Below, piece after piece: positions 11,060 to 21,613 of a DNA stretch of 64,000 nt. The DNA comes from Davidsoniella eucalypti. Its lineage: Eukaryota > Ascomycota > Sordariomycetes > Microascales > Ceratocystidaceae. A program made the position numbers and the translations under genes. The notes beneath the pieces were generated by a model. The model saw nothing but the letters and a program-made list of their open reading frames with translations, was not told where the DNA came from and searched no databases. The DNA lies in assembly GCA_004009845.1 (NCBI GenBank), contig RMBW01000003.1:310001-374000 (forward strand), in the 5' to 3' direction. Position 1 is the stretch's first letter, and each line of letters begins with the position of its first letter.

Positions 11060-12090
11060 CGTTGCGTTTTTTGTAAAACGGTATCTTCCTTTGAATTGTG
11101 GGAAGTTAGTTTGAGCAGATTTCTCATTGACATACAGTTGATTGCAGGTTATCCACAAGATTCCACTTCCACTAACTCTCCACCTTCGATTTTCTTTTTC
11201 GAAGACAACGAACAACGAAATAGCCTTGCTACAGCTCTTTGCAATCATACACCAGCTTTTCTGTTACCAACTGAATATACGACACCATCCGTTGACCCCT
11301 TGGAGAGAGAATGGGCCTAAGCTGCAGAATGAAGTGGAGAGACTCTGGCAAATCTTACTTGCAGCTTTTGATGATGTGTGAAACACATTCATTGTCATAT
11401 ATGCCCTAGATGAGTAACCACAAAGATCAAGCTACTTTGATCAGCTTAGCAACTGAGTGGTTCAAGAAGACCAAAGATTTGAGACGATCATCTAGGTTGA
11501 AGATTTTGTTTACCAGCCGTCCTTACTGGGATATATATATGACGGATTTAAACCTTTCCTCATATCAAGCTTCCCATGGAAGAAGAAGATGACCGGATTC
11601 AGACTGAGATCAACCTATTTGCTCTATCCCGCATTAGAAAGCTTAACATAGCTGACCATCAGTGTGACAAAATCAAAGAAACGCTCTTCAGTATGGAAAA
11701 TCGAACATATCTTTGGATCACGCAGCAAATCAAGTTGATGTCGAAAGGACTTGAGTTTCAACATGACGATATCGACCTGGTCCTACTAAAGTAACTGATG
11801 CATACAGAAGTATCCTGCAGTGGATAGAATGTACTAATCTACAGCAATCCGTTCTAATTCTTCAACTTGTTGTTGGTGCAAGACGTCCACTGACTGTTGC
11901 TGAGAGGAGAGTCGCAATGCCATGTTTGTGGGATTCCCAACATCGACAACATTCGGGTTAAATACGGTAGACTTTTGATCATTAGAATTCCGGTGGCTGG
12001 ACTGCTCTTGCTTCAGCACGCCACAGTGGTCATTTCGGTATCACTGAGTTTCTTGATGGAGAGACAGACTCATATCAATCACGGGGCATG
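11060..12090 (+). pseudogene. Decayed NACHT-domain NTPase (NLR-like) gene
   Basis: Pieces of a fungal NACHT NTPase occur in correct order on the plus strand but in different frames. A damaged P-loop (NCGKLV, 11094-11111) is followed by SRFLID. Next come FFFEDNEQRNSLATALC (about 11190-11245) and, in another frame, HQLFC with WRENGPKLQNEVERLWQILL (about 11250-11360). A Walker B remnant IVIYALDE (about 11390-11412) directly follows an in-frame stop. The sensor motif ILFTSRPYWDI lies at about 11505-11540, then a frame change to RIQTEINLFALSRIRKL and NRTYLWI (about 11700), then ARRPLTVAER (about 11880). At least three frame changes and several stops break it. The intact family acts in non-self recognition and incompatibility. 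No effector domain or C-terminal repeats were recognised nearby. Confidence 0.75.
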
Positions 12091-12099
12091 AGATGATGA

Positions 12100-15000
12100 A
12101 ACTGATCTTTATCATTTTTATTATAAACTTGTTAACAAATACCGTTTAGTTATCTATGGGGTTGGATCAAGCTTTCTATTTGCGCTTGATTCATTTTATA
12201 TCCTAGTATATCACGATACCACGTTCTACAAGATGTCTGGTAATTATTGACAGTCTACTTATCATATGATTGTTGAGTCTTTAGCACAGTTAAGGAAATG
12301 CGGAATAAAAGTGAGCAACACCAAATTTAACTACTCTTTATGTAGTCATATAATTAGCTAGTCGAACTAAAGAAACTCTATTCTCGATTTGCGCAAGCTT
12401 TCGTTTCGGCCTTCGCAATTTGGACGTTCTTCATTTAAGAAAATCCCGTAACTGCCGGTGCACAAACTCTACTGATAAGAGAAACATATGGTTCGAACGA
12501 TATTCCGCAAAATGACGGTGACAACTAGGTGTTTTTGGTTGATATTTCTTGGTTCTTTTCTAGCTCATGTACCTTAATTCCACGCCTTTACTAATATATA
12601 ACTATAACTACTGATATGAAAGAACCGTCTTTTAGCCGTAATGAAGTCGACATATTATAACCTGTAACTAGTCTATTATGGTTACTTAAAAAATGCATAA
12701 GGAATACTACATATGTATTTCTTGTTGTTCAGTCTTTGCAGGATTTATGTGCCCTTAACTTTTATGTATATATTTTAGGGTTACATATGTCTCCTTCATT
12801 TTTGCCCAGTTATATGAGTGATAAGGGAAGTAAGCGAATATTGAATTACTCGATAGTATCTACAGCAGAATATCGGCGGTCTGATAGTAAGAAGCTTTGG
12901 ATTGTTACGATCCGCCCCGTAAAGTGGGCTATTTCCATACTTGGAAAGCTAGCAAATTTAGTGTTGTTTGCTTTTTTTACCTGGGCACCCAAACCCTAAA
13001 ACTGTAAATTCAGTTAACCCGAATCAAATGGGATTTAACAAAAAAGGGCCACAGGACATAAATATATGCTTAGCAGATGTAAACTTTCTTCTAGGTCTTT
13101 TCTACTCAAACCCGTAAGTTCTTGTCACGAATCACAGATGGTTGAGATAAAAAAAAATGGATCGGTGGATGGCAGGCAAGGTTGCAGTCAGATAGAAATA
13201 TAGATAGGCGGATGATAAGGTTAGTTCCACACTGTAGTCTGATTGGCTGTGGAAAGATATAGAAAAAATCAACATAAAAATCGAGCGTCGGAGCCGACCG
13301 AAAGAATCCGGTTTGGACAGCGGGGCCAATAAAGGAAGGGCGTAGATTTCGGGCTTGAGCGACAGCTTAGTCTATGTGTGAAATGTAGATACATAGTGTG
13401 TAGTAACAAAGACACCACGAAGACAACTAGCTTGAACAAAGAAAAGCCCGAAAAAAGGGTTGGTTGATTCTGGACTTGATCTAAGCGATATCAGAGAATT
13501 CCTGTTCGGGCAATCTGTTGTCTGACAATACATATGTATGATATGCAACGCAGATATGCAGGCTGGGAGCCTCTTTGTGGCTTGGTTGTTATCTATGTAT
13601 CTCTAAGTCTTTATCTTGACGCTGACCGTCTGATTGTAAAAACAAGAGAACGCAAAAGGCCCTGACAAACAAGGCCAAGTATCTGGGTTGGACTGCAGTG
13701 ATTTCGTATCTGCTCAGGCATGTGGTACGTAGTGCGTCTATAAGGGATATATCTGTACATCTGTATTAACCGGGAAATTTAGGAAAGAAGAACACCGGTA
13801 TATCGCATTGAAGGAAAGTCATATCCATGTACTGATCGAGTAATGGTAATAGGCTGACTTACCGCCTCGGCCAATAGGATAAGACGGATTTGTGCTGGTC
13901 CTCCGGTTTTTTTCTCCTTGTTATTTGATTGTTATGCTTTCTTCTTATTTGCCGTCCTGAGGTTCTTGTTCTTTAGTGTGAGGTAGCTTGCGAAGTCCAG
14001 ACTAACCACAGCAGAATAGCCGGGTTTATCACTATGTTTCCACTCCTATTCATTCTAACGGTTCGCTTTCTCCTAGACTGTTGCATTTTGTATCTGCACA
14101 CACAGATTCGTACACAAAGAGGATATCAATGCCGAGCCGACCAGGGCCAGCAAGTCCAAGTATAGAAAGGGTGCTCTACCGGGACTTATTAGTCATGATA
14201 CCATGCATGGGTTCTGCAGGACAGGAAACACAACTGCAGGCGTCTTATCTTGAAGTGGCCAGAGCAACAGCCTCCCGCAGAGCAAATAAGCGGAGGAGAA
14301 AAGAACAGATAGAAAGAAAAGAAGAGGAAATGAGGAAGTTTCTTGTTCTCCCAGTCCTTTTTCCATTCTCTCCCCCTCAAGTCCCCGGATCTAAGAGCCT
14401 TGAATGTTGCGTATCGTAGTAATACCCCACGAAAAAGAAAGAAAAGATCAAGACGCCATGATAACGAGATAAGTAGCCGCTCTTAGCTGAAATGGAAAGG
14501 GAAAAAAAAATGGCGCGCGCACCCGAGGATAGGAACAAGAACAGCAGACATATGGCCGGCCACATTTATCGTAGAGGAGGACTGGGCTAGGGCTATCTAT
14601 ATGTACATTTTGCTCTGTTACCTAGCATTAGCTCCGCCTTTCTTCGAAGAAGCCGAAGTTCTTGTCACAAGACTAGTGGCCAGCAAATGCCGGGCTTTCG
14701 TTTCCCTCTTGTTACGATCCATAATCTACCTACATAGTACCCAAATACACAAGCGTGGGTCTTTGTATTTCTGATCCTCTTGTTTCTTCTCGCTCTTTCT
14801 TTTTTTCTTTTCTTTTGTTCCTTCTTCTGTTCTTTACATTTTCTCTCTTTTTGTGTGCTATCGTAGTGATTCTGCAGCTATCGTCACATTCTTCAGTCCT
14901 TATCTTTGGGCCAAGTCAGCTTACACTAATATCTAAGAGCCTCTTATCGCAACGTTGACAACCCTTACCGGGCCAACAACGCCAGCTTGACAAGCTTTGG

Positions 15001-15123
15001 TCAAAGGAAAAAAAAGAACGAAAGATACTCTATAGACTTTCTAGTTTGTTTATTTTATATCCATCTACTATCCTTCTTTCCTCTACTTTGTCTCGTAGCA
15101 ACATATCTATTGGCCATCCAGCC
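12100..15123. other. Long gene-poor region and allantoinase upstream region
   Basis: About 3 kb without a supported gene. The left part is AT-rich. The last 700 bases hold CT-rich tracts and HGATAR motifs, annotated separately. An open frame around 14130-14419 has a basic Lys/Arg-rich stretch, but no motif or splice support, and is left uncalled. Confidence 0.5.
14245..14905. promoter_or_regulatory. Candidate AreA/GATA-factor sites upstream of allantoinase
   Basis: HGATAR motifs on either strand: TTATCT at 14245-14250, AGATAG at 14307-14312, TGATAA at 14459-14464, AGATAA at 14467-14472 and TTATCT at 14900-14905. Allantoin-catabolism genes are classic targets of nitrogen-regulated GATA factors in fungi. 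The closely spaced pair at 14459-14472 is the most convincing. Single six-base matches are expected by chance, so only the pair and the gene context give weight. Confidence 0.4.
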
Positions 15124-16746
15124 ATGGTTCTCAAGGTCTTTGCCTCTTCCCGTGCCGTCGTCACTGCCGACGATGACTCGCTCGCTCTTACCCCCGCCAC
15201 AGTGGTCATAGACTCAGCCACGGGAAAGATCCAGTCGGTCTACACTGAGCTACGGCCCGCAAGCGACTTCCCCGAGGCCGAATACACCGACTACTCACCA
15301 AAACTGCTTCTCCCCGGCTTAGTTGACGCCCATGTGCACCTGAACGATCCAGGCCGTGCCGAGTGGGAAGGCTTCTATACGGGGACACGTGCGGCCGCCT
15401 CTGGTGGTGTGACAACCGTCATTGACATGCCGCTTAACTCCATTCCGCCGACGACCACGATAGCCGGTCTAGAGCACAAGTTGGAGGCTTCCATTGGACA
15501 GTTGTGGGTGGATGTGGGATTCTACGGTGGTGTGATTCCCGGAAACGCAGACCAGCTCTTGCCTCTAGTCCAGGCCGGTGTGCGTGGCTTCAAAGGCTTC
15601 ATGATCGAGAGCGGTGTAGATGAGTTCCCTGCTGTCTCAAGTCACGACATTGAGATCGCCATGAACACTCTGAAGGACTCCAAGACGACGCTCATGTTCC
15701 ATGCCGAGATGATCCCACCTATCTCCGACTCTGTCGGTGACGCCGTACTACACGCCGACCCACCGCTAGCCCCCCACGGCCCTCTCGAATCTTACCAAAC
15801 CTTTCTCGAATCACGGCCGCCGGCATTTGAGACTTACGCCGTAGCCGAGGTCATTGCACTAGCCTCCGCTGTTCCGCAGCTGCCTGTCCACATCGTGCAC
15901 GTGAGTGCCACACAGGTTCTTCCTCTACTCCGTGCCGCGCGTGACTCGGGCATCAACATCACGGCGGAAACATGCTTCCACTATCTCGGACTCGCCTCCG
16001 AGAGCATCGACGATGGCGATACACGGCACAAGTGCTGTCCTCCTATCCGCGAGGAGGAAAATCAGGATGGTCTATGGGAGGAGCTTGCACGGGGCAAGGA
16101 TTCTGTGCTGCGGACCATCGTCAGCGACCACTCGCCGTGTACGCCAGAACTCAAGATGCTGCCAAACCACCTCGATCCTCTAGTCCAGGCGTCCTATTCC
16201 GAGGCGCCATCCTCTTCATCTTCGTCGTGCTGTGGAAGAGGTCCTGCTCGCGTCCATCACTCTGACTCTGGTGTCGACGTACGGAGTCCTCTGGACGCGG
16301 TTGAGGAGCTAGCCATAGCCAAGACTTCGGTCGGTCGTGGGGACTTCTTCGCTGCTTGGGGTGGTATCTCTTCGGTCGGTCTCGGCCTACCTATCCTTCT
16401 CACCAGCATCGCACAGCGCAAGGCACCGCTGACGATCGTCGACGTCGTTCGGTTCTGTGCGCAAGCAACGGCGCAACACGTGGGTCTATCGCACAGCAAG
16501 GGTGCTCTGCGGGCTGGCATGGATGCGGATATCTGCGTGTTGGATGACAGTGAAATCTGGACACTCTCTGTCGGTGATATGAAGTGGAAGAACAAGTGCT
16601 CGCCGTGGGAAGGCAAGGAGTTCACTGGTAGAGTCAAGGAGACTTGGCTCCGCGGCCGCAAAATCTACTCTCATAGCGCCCAGGACGGCGGCTTTTTTGA
16701 GGGAGAGCCTAGTGGACAAACGCTTCTAGAGAAGCGGTTTGCTTAG
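15124..16746 (+). CDS. DAL1: Allantoinase
   Basis: A single exon of 540 residues. Allantoinase hydrolyses allantoin to allantoate in purine breakdown, letting the fungus use purines as nitrogen. It is an amidohydrolase-fold enzyme with a two-metal centre. The visible ligands are HVH at 70-72 (DAHVHLND), the Lys157 expected to be carboxylated (GFKGFM), His193 (MFHAE), His259 (HIVHVS) and Asp335 (SDHSP). The start is the ATG before VLKVFASSRAV; the frame is open further upstream but has no earlier ATG in it. Odd feature: a Ser/Cys-rich insertion at about residues 360-390 (SSSSSSCCGRG and following) between the catalytic Asp and the C-terminal strand region. No other purine-catabolism gene is adjacent. 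Confidence 0.95.
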   Translation: MVLKVFASSRAVVTADDDSLALTPATVVIDSATGKIQSVYTELRPASDFPEAEYTDYSPKLLLPGLVDAHVHLNDPGRAEWEGFYTGTRAAASGGVTTVIDMPLNSIPPTTTIAGLEHKLEASIGQLWVDVGFYGGVIPGNADQLLPLVQAGVRGFKGFMIESGVDEFPAVSSHDIEIAMNTLKDSKTTLMFHAEMIPPISDSVGDAVLHADPPLAPHGPLESYQTFLESRPPAFETYAVAEVIALASAVPQLPVHIVHVSATQVLPLLRAARDSGINITAETCFHYLGLASESIDDGDTRHKCCPPIREEENQDGLWEELARGKDSVLRTIVSDHSPCTPELKMLPNHLDPLVQASYSEAPSSSSSSCCGRGPARVHHSDSGVDVRSPLDAVEELAIAKTSVGRGDFFAAWGGISSVGLGLPILLTSIAQRKAPLTIVDVVRFCAQATAQHVGLSHSKGALRAGMDADICVLDDSEIWTLSVGDMKWKNKCSPWEGKEFTGRVKETWLRGRKIYSHSAQDGGFFEGEPSGQTLLEKRFA

Positions 16747-18208
16747 TACTGCTTGATATTGCTTGGAATATATGGAAACCTAGTGTCCGTGTTGTTAGTC
16801 AGGGCTACACAAAATGGTACGATCACGAATACGATTACGAAAACGACGACAACTCTTGGTGTATATAAAATAGTCCGGAGTCACGAGCATAGGTGTATTT
16901 ATCTGCATAGAATATATATGATTGTTTTCCTTTATACATATTTAGTGCTATTTTTCATGTTCAAGTTATATTCATATGAAGACTTACGAAGTCTTTTGGC
17001 TACTTCACCAACCCACGGTTGTGCCGGCTTAGGGTTTTGGACAATATGGTAGAGTTAAAACATATTTCAACGAAAATTAAAAGCACTAACTAAAGTCTCT
17101 TTTCTAGAACATGGTGTAATATTACTTGATAGTTTTGTCTAATGTCTACTGCAGAGTAGTGAGGCAAACTTGGTTCATCATAGCCAACGTCAATATTTTC
17201 TTAGTCCGATGTCTTCAATATATCTATTAGTCAGTTCTTGATCCCTTCCAAGTAGAGGTTGAAGTCCAATATCTTGATATTAAGAACTAGCAAGTTCTAC
17301 GAACTAAAAGCATCTTTTCACAGTTTGTATATTCAGTTAAGCGAGTTATTTCAGGGCCATCACGAGCATCGAAGAAAAGAACTTGGCAGGTGTCCCATGA
17401 AAGTAGAGCATTTAGAGGCAATTCAAGCTATGTAATGTATCATTGCTATAAAACTGAAAATATGCTCAATAAAGTGAAATATATCACAATATCATTTGTT
17501 ATCGATCAGTGTACCTTTATTTACCAAGTTCATCTAGATGGAGGGTTTGGTAGAGGAATTTTTATTTCAATGTTTTTGTGGGCGTGATGTAATATCGTCA
17601 ATATTTACGTACAAACTGTGGTAAAAATAGTTATTAACAGGAATTGTGGAGATAAGGGAAAGTATAAGTGATCCTTGCCTTATCCTGCATATCTTCTGGA
17701 TTTGGTTTTTTATTCTAAATCCAAAGCAGAATCGAATACAAAGAGAACTAACCATTTAGTGACAAATGAGGCCCTTAGTTGGATATTGAAGCAGGGACTA
17801 TAGAAATATAGTACAACAGTCCCTGGCTTTCTTCTTCTAATTGCTTATTGATATCCTTCTAATCTTGTGACTTGCAAATTATGCTTTTCTTCCTCTGTCC
17901 TACAATGTTTCCCTGAATTGGAGAGGAAGACTTATGAAGGTTAAGTATGATAAATGCTTCTTGTAAGGTTGCCCCACTGCCTTGTTCTGAACTGTTCCTC
18001 TTGACTTCACACTGAGGTAGACACTGCAAAAAGTAAAGTAAGCAGTTACAAAGTAGAAGAAGGGACATTGGAACATCAGGATAGAAGAGATGGATACCTT
18101 AACTTTGATACTATAGCAGTACCGTTATAGTCATGTTGATCCTTACAAGGTTAGACAGCTGCCTTTCTTCAGAACAGTCCTTTTTTGGTAGTTCTTTTCT
18201 ACCCTTCC

Positions 18209-18250
18209 CCCAAGGGTTCATTTTCCTAGGGTTCATTTGCCTAGGGTTCA
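18209..18250. repeat. Short tandem repeat with unit like CCTAGGGTTCATTTG
   Basis: Three imperfect copies of a GGGTTCA-containing unit of about 15 bases lie in tandem; two share CCTAGGGTTCA exactly. Too short to call a minisatellite of known class. Confidence 0.6.
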
Positions 18251-19495
18251 CGTCTTCATTCATTTCCATGACTGCCGAATTCTCCTAGTTGACGAGCTGT
18301 GACTAGCGGGAAGGCTGACCAATGGTGTTGGCTGAAATTGGGCCATTTCTGCGCTTTTTTGACGTAAAGGGTAACGTCCCTGCACGCCGACCTGCTTAAA
18401 AGTAAGACTTTAAGACGTAGTAAAGTTTTCTAGGCAAACTATAGAGTTGAATGATAAAGGAGTGTTCACTAGATTAAAGAAGATTACACACACAATGCCC
18501 AATGTAGTAAAAACTACGTTTTAGTTATATCCCAATCCTTTTCTGGTTCTTTGTGTTCCAGGCCTAGAGATACGCTTCTTTCTGGTGACTTGGTGGTCCC
18601 CTTTATCTTTGTGTTGCTCGATTTTACTGGATTAAAAAGGCATACTACATATGTAGATCAATATATGCAAGCGCACGAAAACGAACAAGGACACGAGAAT
18701 ATGCGGCTTCCGATCTAGTCGTAGCTGTGATCATATGACAGTGTATTCAGTGGTGTACTAATATATTTGTATTTTCCATCATAAGCGACCCCTCTTCATA
18801 TGTGATTGTGAACGCGGAAGAAAGAAGTACTGCACGTGTATAAGCGAGGTTCTTTGGAGTAATTCGCTACGGAAGAAAGAAGAGAGAAGTGATAAGCGAC
18901 CTGAAAAAAGCGAACTATGACGTTTTGGGTACATTAGTCATGGTCCAACTTGACTACTTGATAGGCTGACCTAGAGATAGGTCGGTTAGGCATAGACTGG
19001 CTAACTCTTTCTTTCCGAAGCGGTTTTCATATAACGAGATATTGATCATAAGGAGTTACCAGCAACTAATTTTCGTCTTATAGGGGAGGTCCGAATGTGG
19101 TGGAAAAAAAAAGCAAGCGGGGAGCTACACATCTCTGTAGCCCGGAAGCTGAAGCAGCCGGAACTAGTTAGTAATAGGCTAGTATTCGATGTAGGATATT
19201 ACATCACCCAGAGGCATGCATATTGTAGCTGCCAAGGTTGTTGGGACCTTGGACCCTATCTAGCGTTTTTTTTCCTGTTCTTTTTCCTTTCGCCATTTTC
19301 CACTATGTAGTAGCTAATGTATGCTGTAACCGACGGCTACCACACTTCTATGTAGGCCTGATGTTGTCGGTCGAGTGGCCGTGGGAAGATGCAGGTTATG
19401 GTTGTAATGAACACGTACAGGGCTTATTGCTGATTGGTGTCTTCGATTTTCTTTTGGTGGTGTGTGTGAGATATTAAGCGACGTTGGAACGACAG

Positions 19496-19517
19496 TAAGA
19501 ATAAGAATAAGAATAAG
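19496..19517. repeat. (TAAGAA)n microsatellite
   Basis: Three perfect TAAGAA units followed by a partial unit, in intergenic sequence. Confidence 0.8.
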
Positions 19518-21385
19518 ACTAGAGAAACAAATACGGACTGGGCTTTCTTATCAATATGGATAGAGACGCCTGTTATAGGTTGTTTATAGCCGGCGCAAAC
19601 AAGGCAAAGTCAAAACGCAGGAAATAGACGCAAAAGGTCCCTTTGTTTGTTTCTCTTTTTGACTGTCCACAGTTAGCCTGTCATACAGTTTGTATTTGTG
19701 TATTGATTTTCTAGCTGCATGGCTATATGTAAGTAAATGCTTTCACCATGGGCCTTTTTCATCCTCTTTGTCTAAGATTGTCCTTGCTCGGCAAGTGTAG
19801 CTTCCGAACCGCTAGCCCAGGTCATAGGATCTAAGAGATATGTGTAGTATCTGTCTGTCTCAACACTTTATACATTCCCAAGACGTACAGTATGTCTTAT
19901 AGCGATAGTGTGCTGAGATTTTGCTTCCCAAATACTTGCTTTAGTATACAGATACATCTAGAAGTGCACTTTCTCTTCTATTACTGCAAGCGTGCTACAT
20001 AAGCAGGGCGGGCTATAGCGTTCTTTCCACTGCTAAGGCGAATCCATCGTGGGCACTGTGTAGATAGGTAAGCCTCTAAAATATTATCCGGGCGTTGACA
20101 AATATCCATCGTCTTTTAATGTAACAATCGAAGGTGAGTGACAGCACATGATCTAGTCTCTATGCTTTCTACATACAGATATACATTGTAAGATTATTTT
20201 ATGCACTTATTTGTAGCTATGTAGCCGAGAGTCATGATCGGCGCTGCTACTGAATATGGCCCGAGGGGTGTCACCCAAGGGCTAGAAAGGACTGGACTGG
20301 AAGGGAGGCTTGAACCCGTAGTATGGACAATATCCTGGGCAGTCATGATAGTGATATCAGTAGTAGCGAGGGCCGGATCTGGACGGAGGATATCGTCATG
20401 TATTGTCTAAGCGAAGCCGGCATAGGATAGCGGAGGATGTGATAGTGATGAAAATTGAAATACTACGGTAATAAGTGCGTCGATCTTTGTATAAACTCCG
20501 CTGTAGTTTGAATTTTAGGTATGACTATCTGCGTGGTGTCGATGTTGCTAATATATGTAGCCGTGTAAGAATGTGTAGTTGTAAGCATCTGCAATCAGCT
20601 ATGTAGCCTCCCGAGAGTCAGACCCTTAGTCACCTGGCATGTGCAGCAGCAGCAGTAATAGCAACAAGTAGCACAAATACTTCTGAACTGTTTCGAGGCT
20701 TCTTGGGAACTGCGACCTTTCGAGACACCGTGCATGTGCTGTGTTAGTGAGATCTAGTGGTCGGAATCTGGCAATATTCTACATTAGTTGTATGGAAGAT
20801 ATCTTGGCTTTTGGGACCTTCAGAAATCTAGGTACTACGGCATATTCGTATTTTATATGTCTTCATGTTGGATCGCGAGGTACATATGTTGATAGCCAAG
20901 CCGATAGCTGGGCCGGACTCCGGACCCCTTTGTAGGCATAATCGTTCTAGGCGGTCTTTCCTGCTTCTGGTGCATCGGTTAGAGGCCAGAGTTGCAATGG
21001 ACGTGGCAGTTACATTCTATCTACGCGACCGGAGCAGGATCTGTCCGGACAGGAAAGAGTGCAACTAGGTAGGATGGATTAGGTGTTAGTAGCAAACAGA
21101 CAAGCGGCAACTGCAGCAAGGAGTCCTGAAGCTCGGGCCATCATAAGCTGCGCTACTAGACTTGTACTAACTAGCCTCCATTGTTTGGAGATGCCTGCTG
21201 CGGCTACCGGGGTAGTTACTACAATTTCAGACTACTTCTATGACTTGTGCTTGCTTTTAATACAACTGCCATCGCATGTGCTTTGCCTCGACTTCTTTTG
21301 TTTATCTTGACATGTGTCTCACTTTTAATCTTTCTTATTATACTTTCATTTCATGTGCTTTGATCCTTTATTCATAGATAACTTA

Positions 21386-21413
21386 CCACATCTTATAAGC
21401 CACATCTTATAAG
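21386..21413. repeat. Perfect 14-base tandem duplication in the ABC transporter upstream region
   Basis: CCACATCTTATAAG occurs twice back to back, about 200 bases upstream of the ABC transporter ATG. It may duplicate a regulator site or be replication slippage; nothing in the sequence decides this. Confidence 0.7.
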
Positions 21414-21613
21414 TCCTTCATTTCTGGTCACCTTTACACGCAAAGCTTGTGATATTGACATCCGGTTCACGATACGCCGCCTTTTTGTTTATTATTTTAT
21501 TTATAACTTTTTGTACAAGCTCGAATCTTAGCTCGCCGTCTTTACGGCAATATAGCCTCTAACCCGATCCTTCTATTGTCATTACCCTATCATTAAGGAC
21601 CTACGACCTGGCT

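Larger units (their letters stand above)
16747..21613. other. Gene desert of about 4.9 kb
   Basis: No gene is supported on either strand. The region holds small repeats annotated separately, perfect short hairpins (AAGACTT/AAGTCTT around 16979-16995; GACCTA/TAGGTC at 18968-18983), and many scattered stops. It may contain transposon debris too decayed for me to recognise. The last part is the ABC transporter promoter. Confidence 0.5.

Noticed and set aside
12490..12505. GGTTCGAAC on the plus strand, B-box-like
   Set aside because: The following bases do not complete the B box, and no cloverleaf can be drawn around it.
14081..14419. Open frame with a Lys/Arg-rich stretch upstream of allantoinase
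   Set aside because: Purine-rich low complexity explains it; no motif, no splice sites, and the frame extends upstream without ATG.
16979..16995. Perfect short hairpin (7-base stem, 3-base loop)
   Set aside because: Too short to be a terminator or RNA structure of meaning in a eukaryotic genome; such hairpins occur by chance.
17859..18068. Minus-strand frame of 69 codons
   Set aside because: I considered a transposon remnant, but found no transposase, integrase or reverse transcriptase motif and no terminal repeats.
20300..20325. tRNA-like B box (GTTCAAGCC on the minus strand)
   Set aside because: The T-stem pairs poorly, and no A box or acceptor stem was found upstream; chance match.
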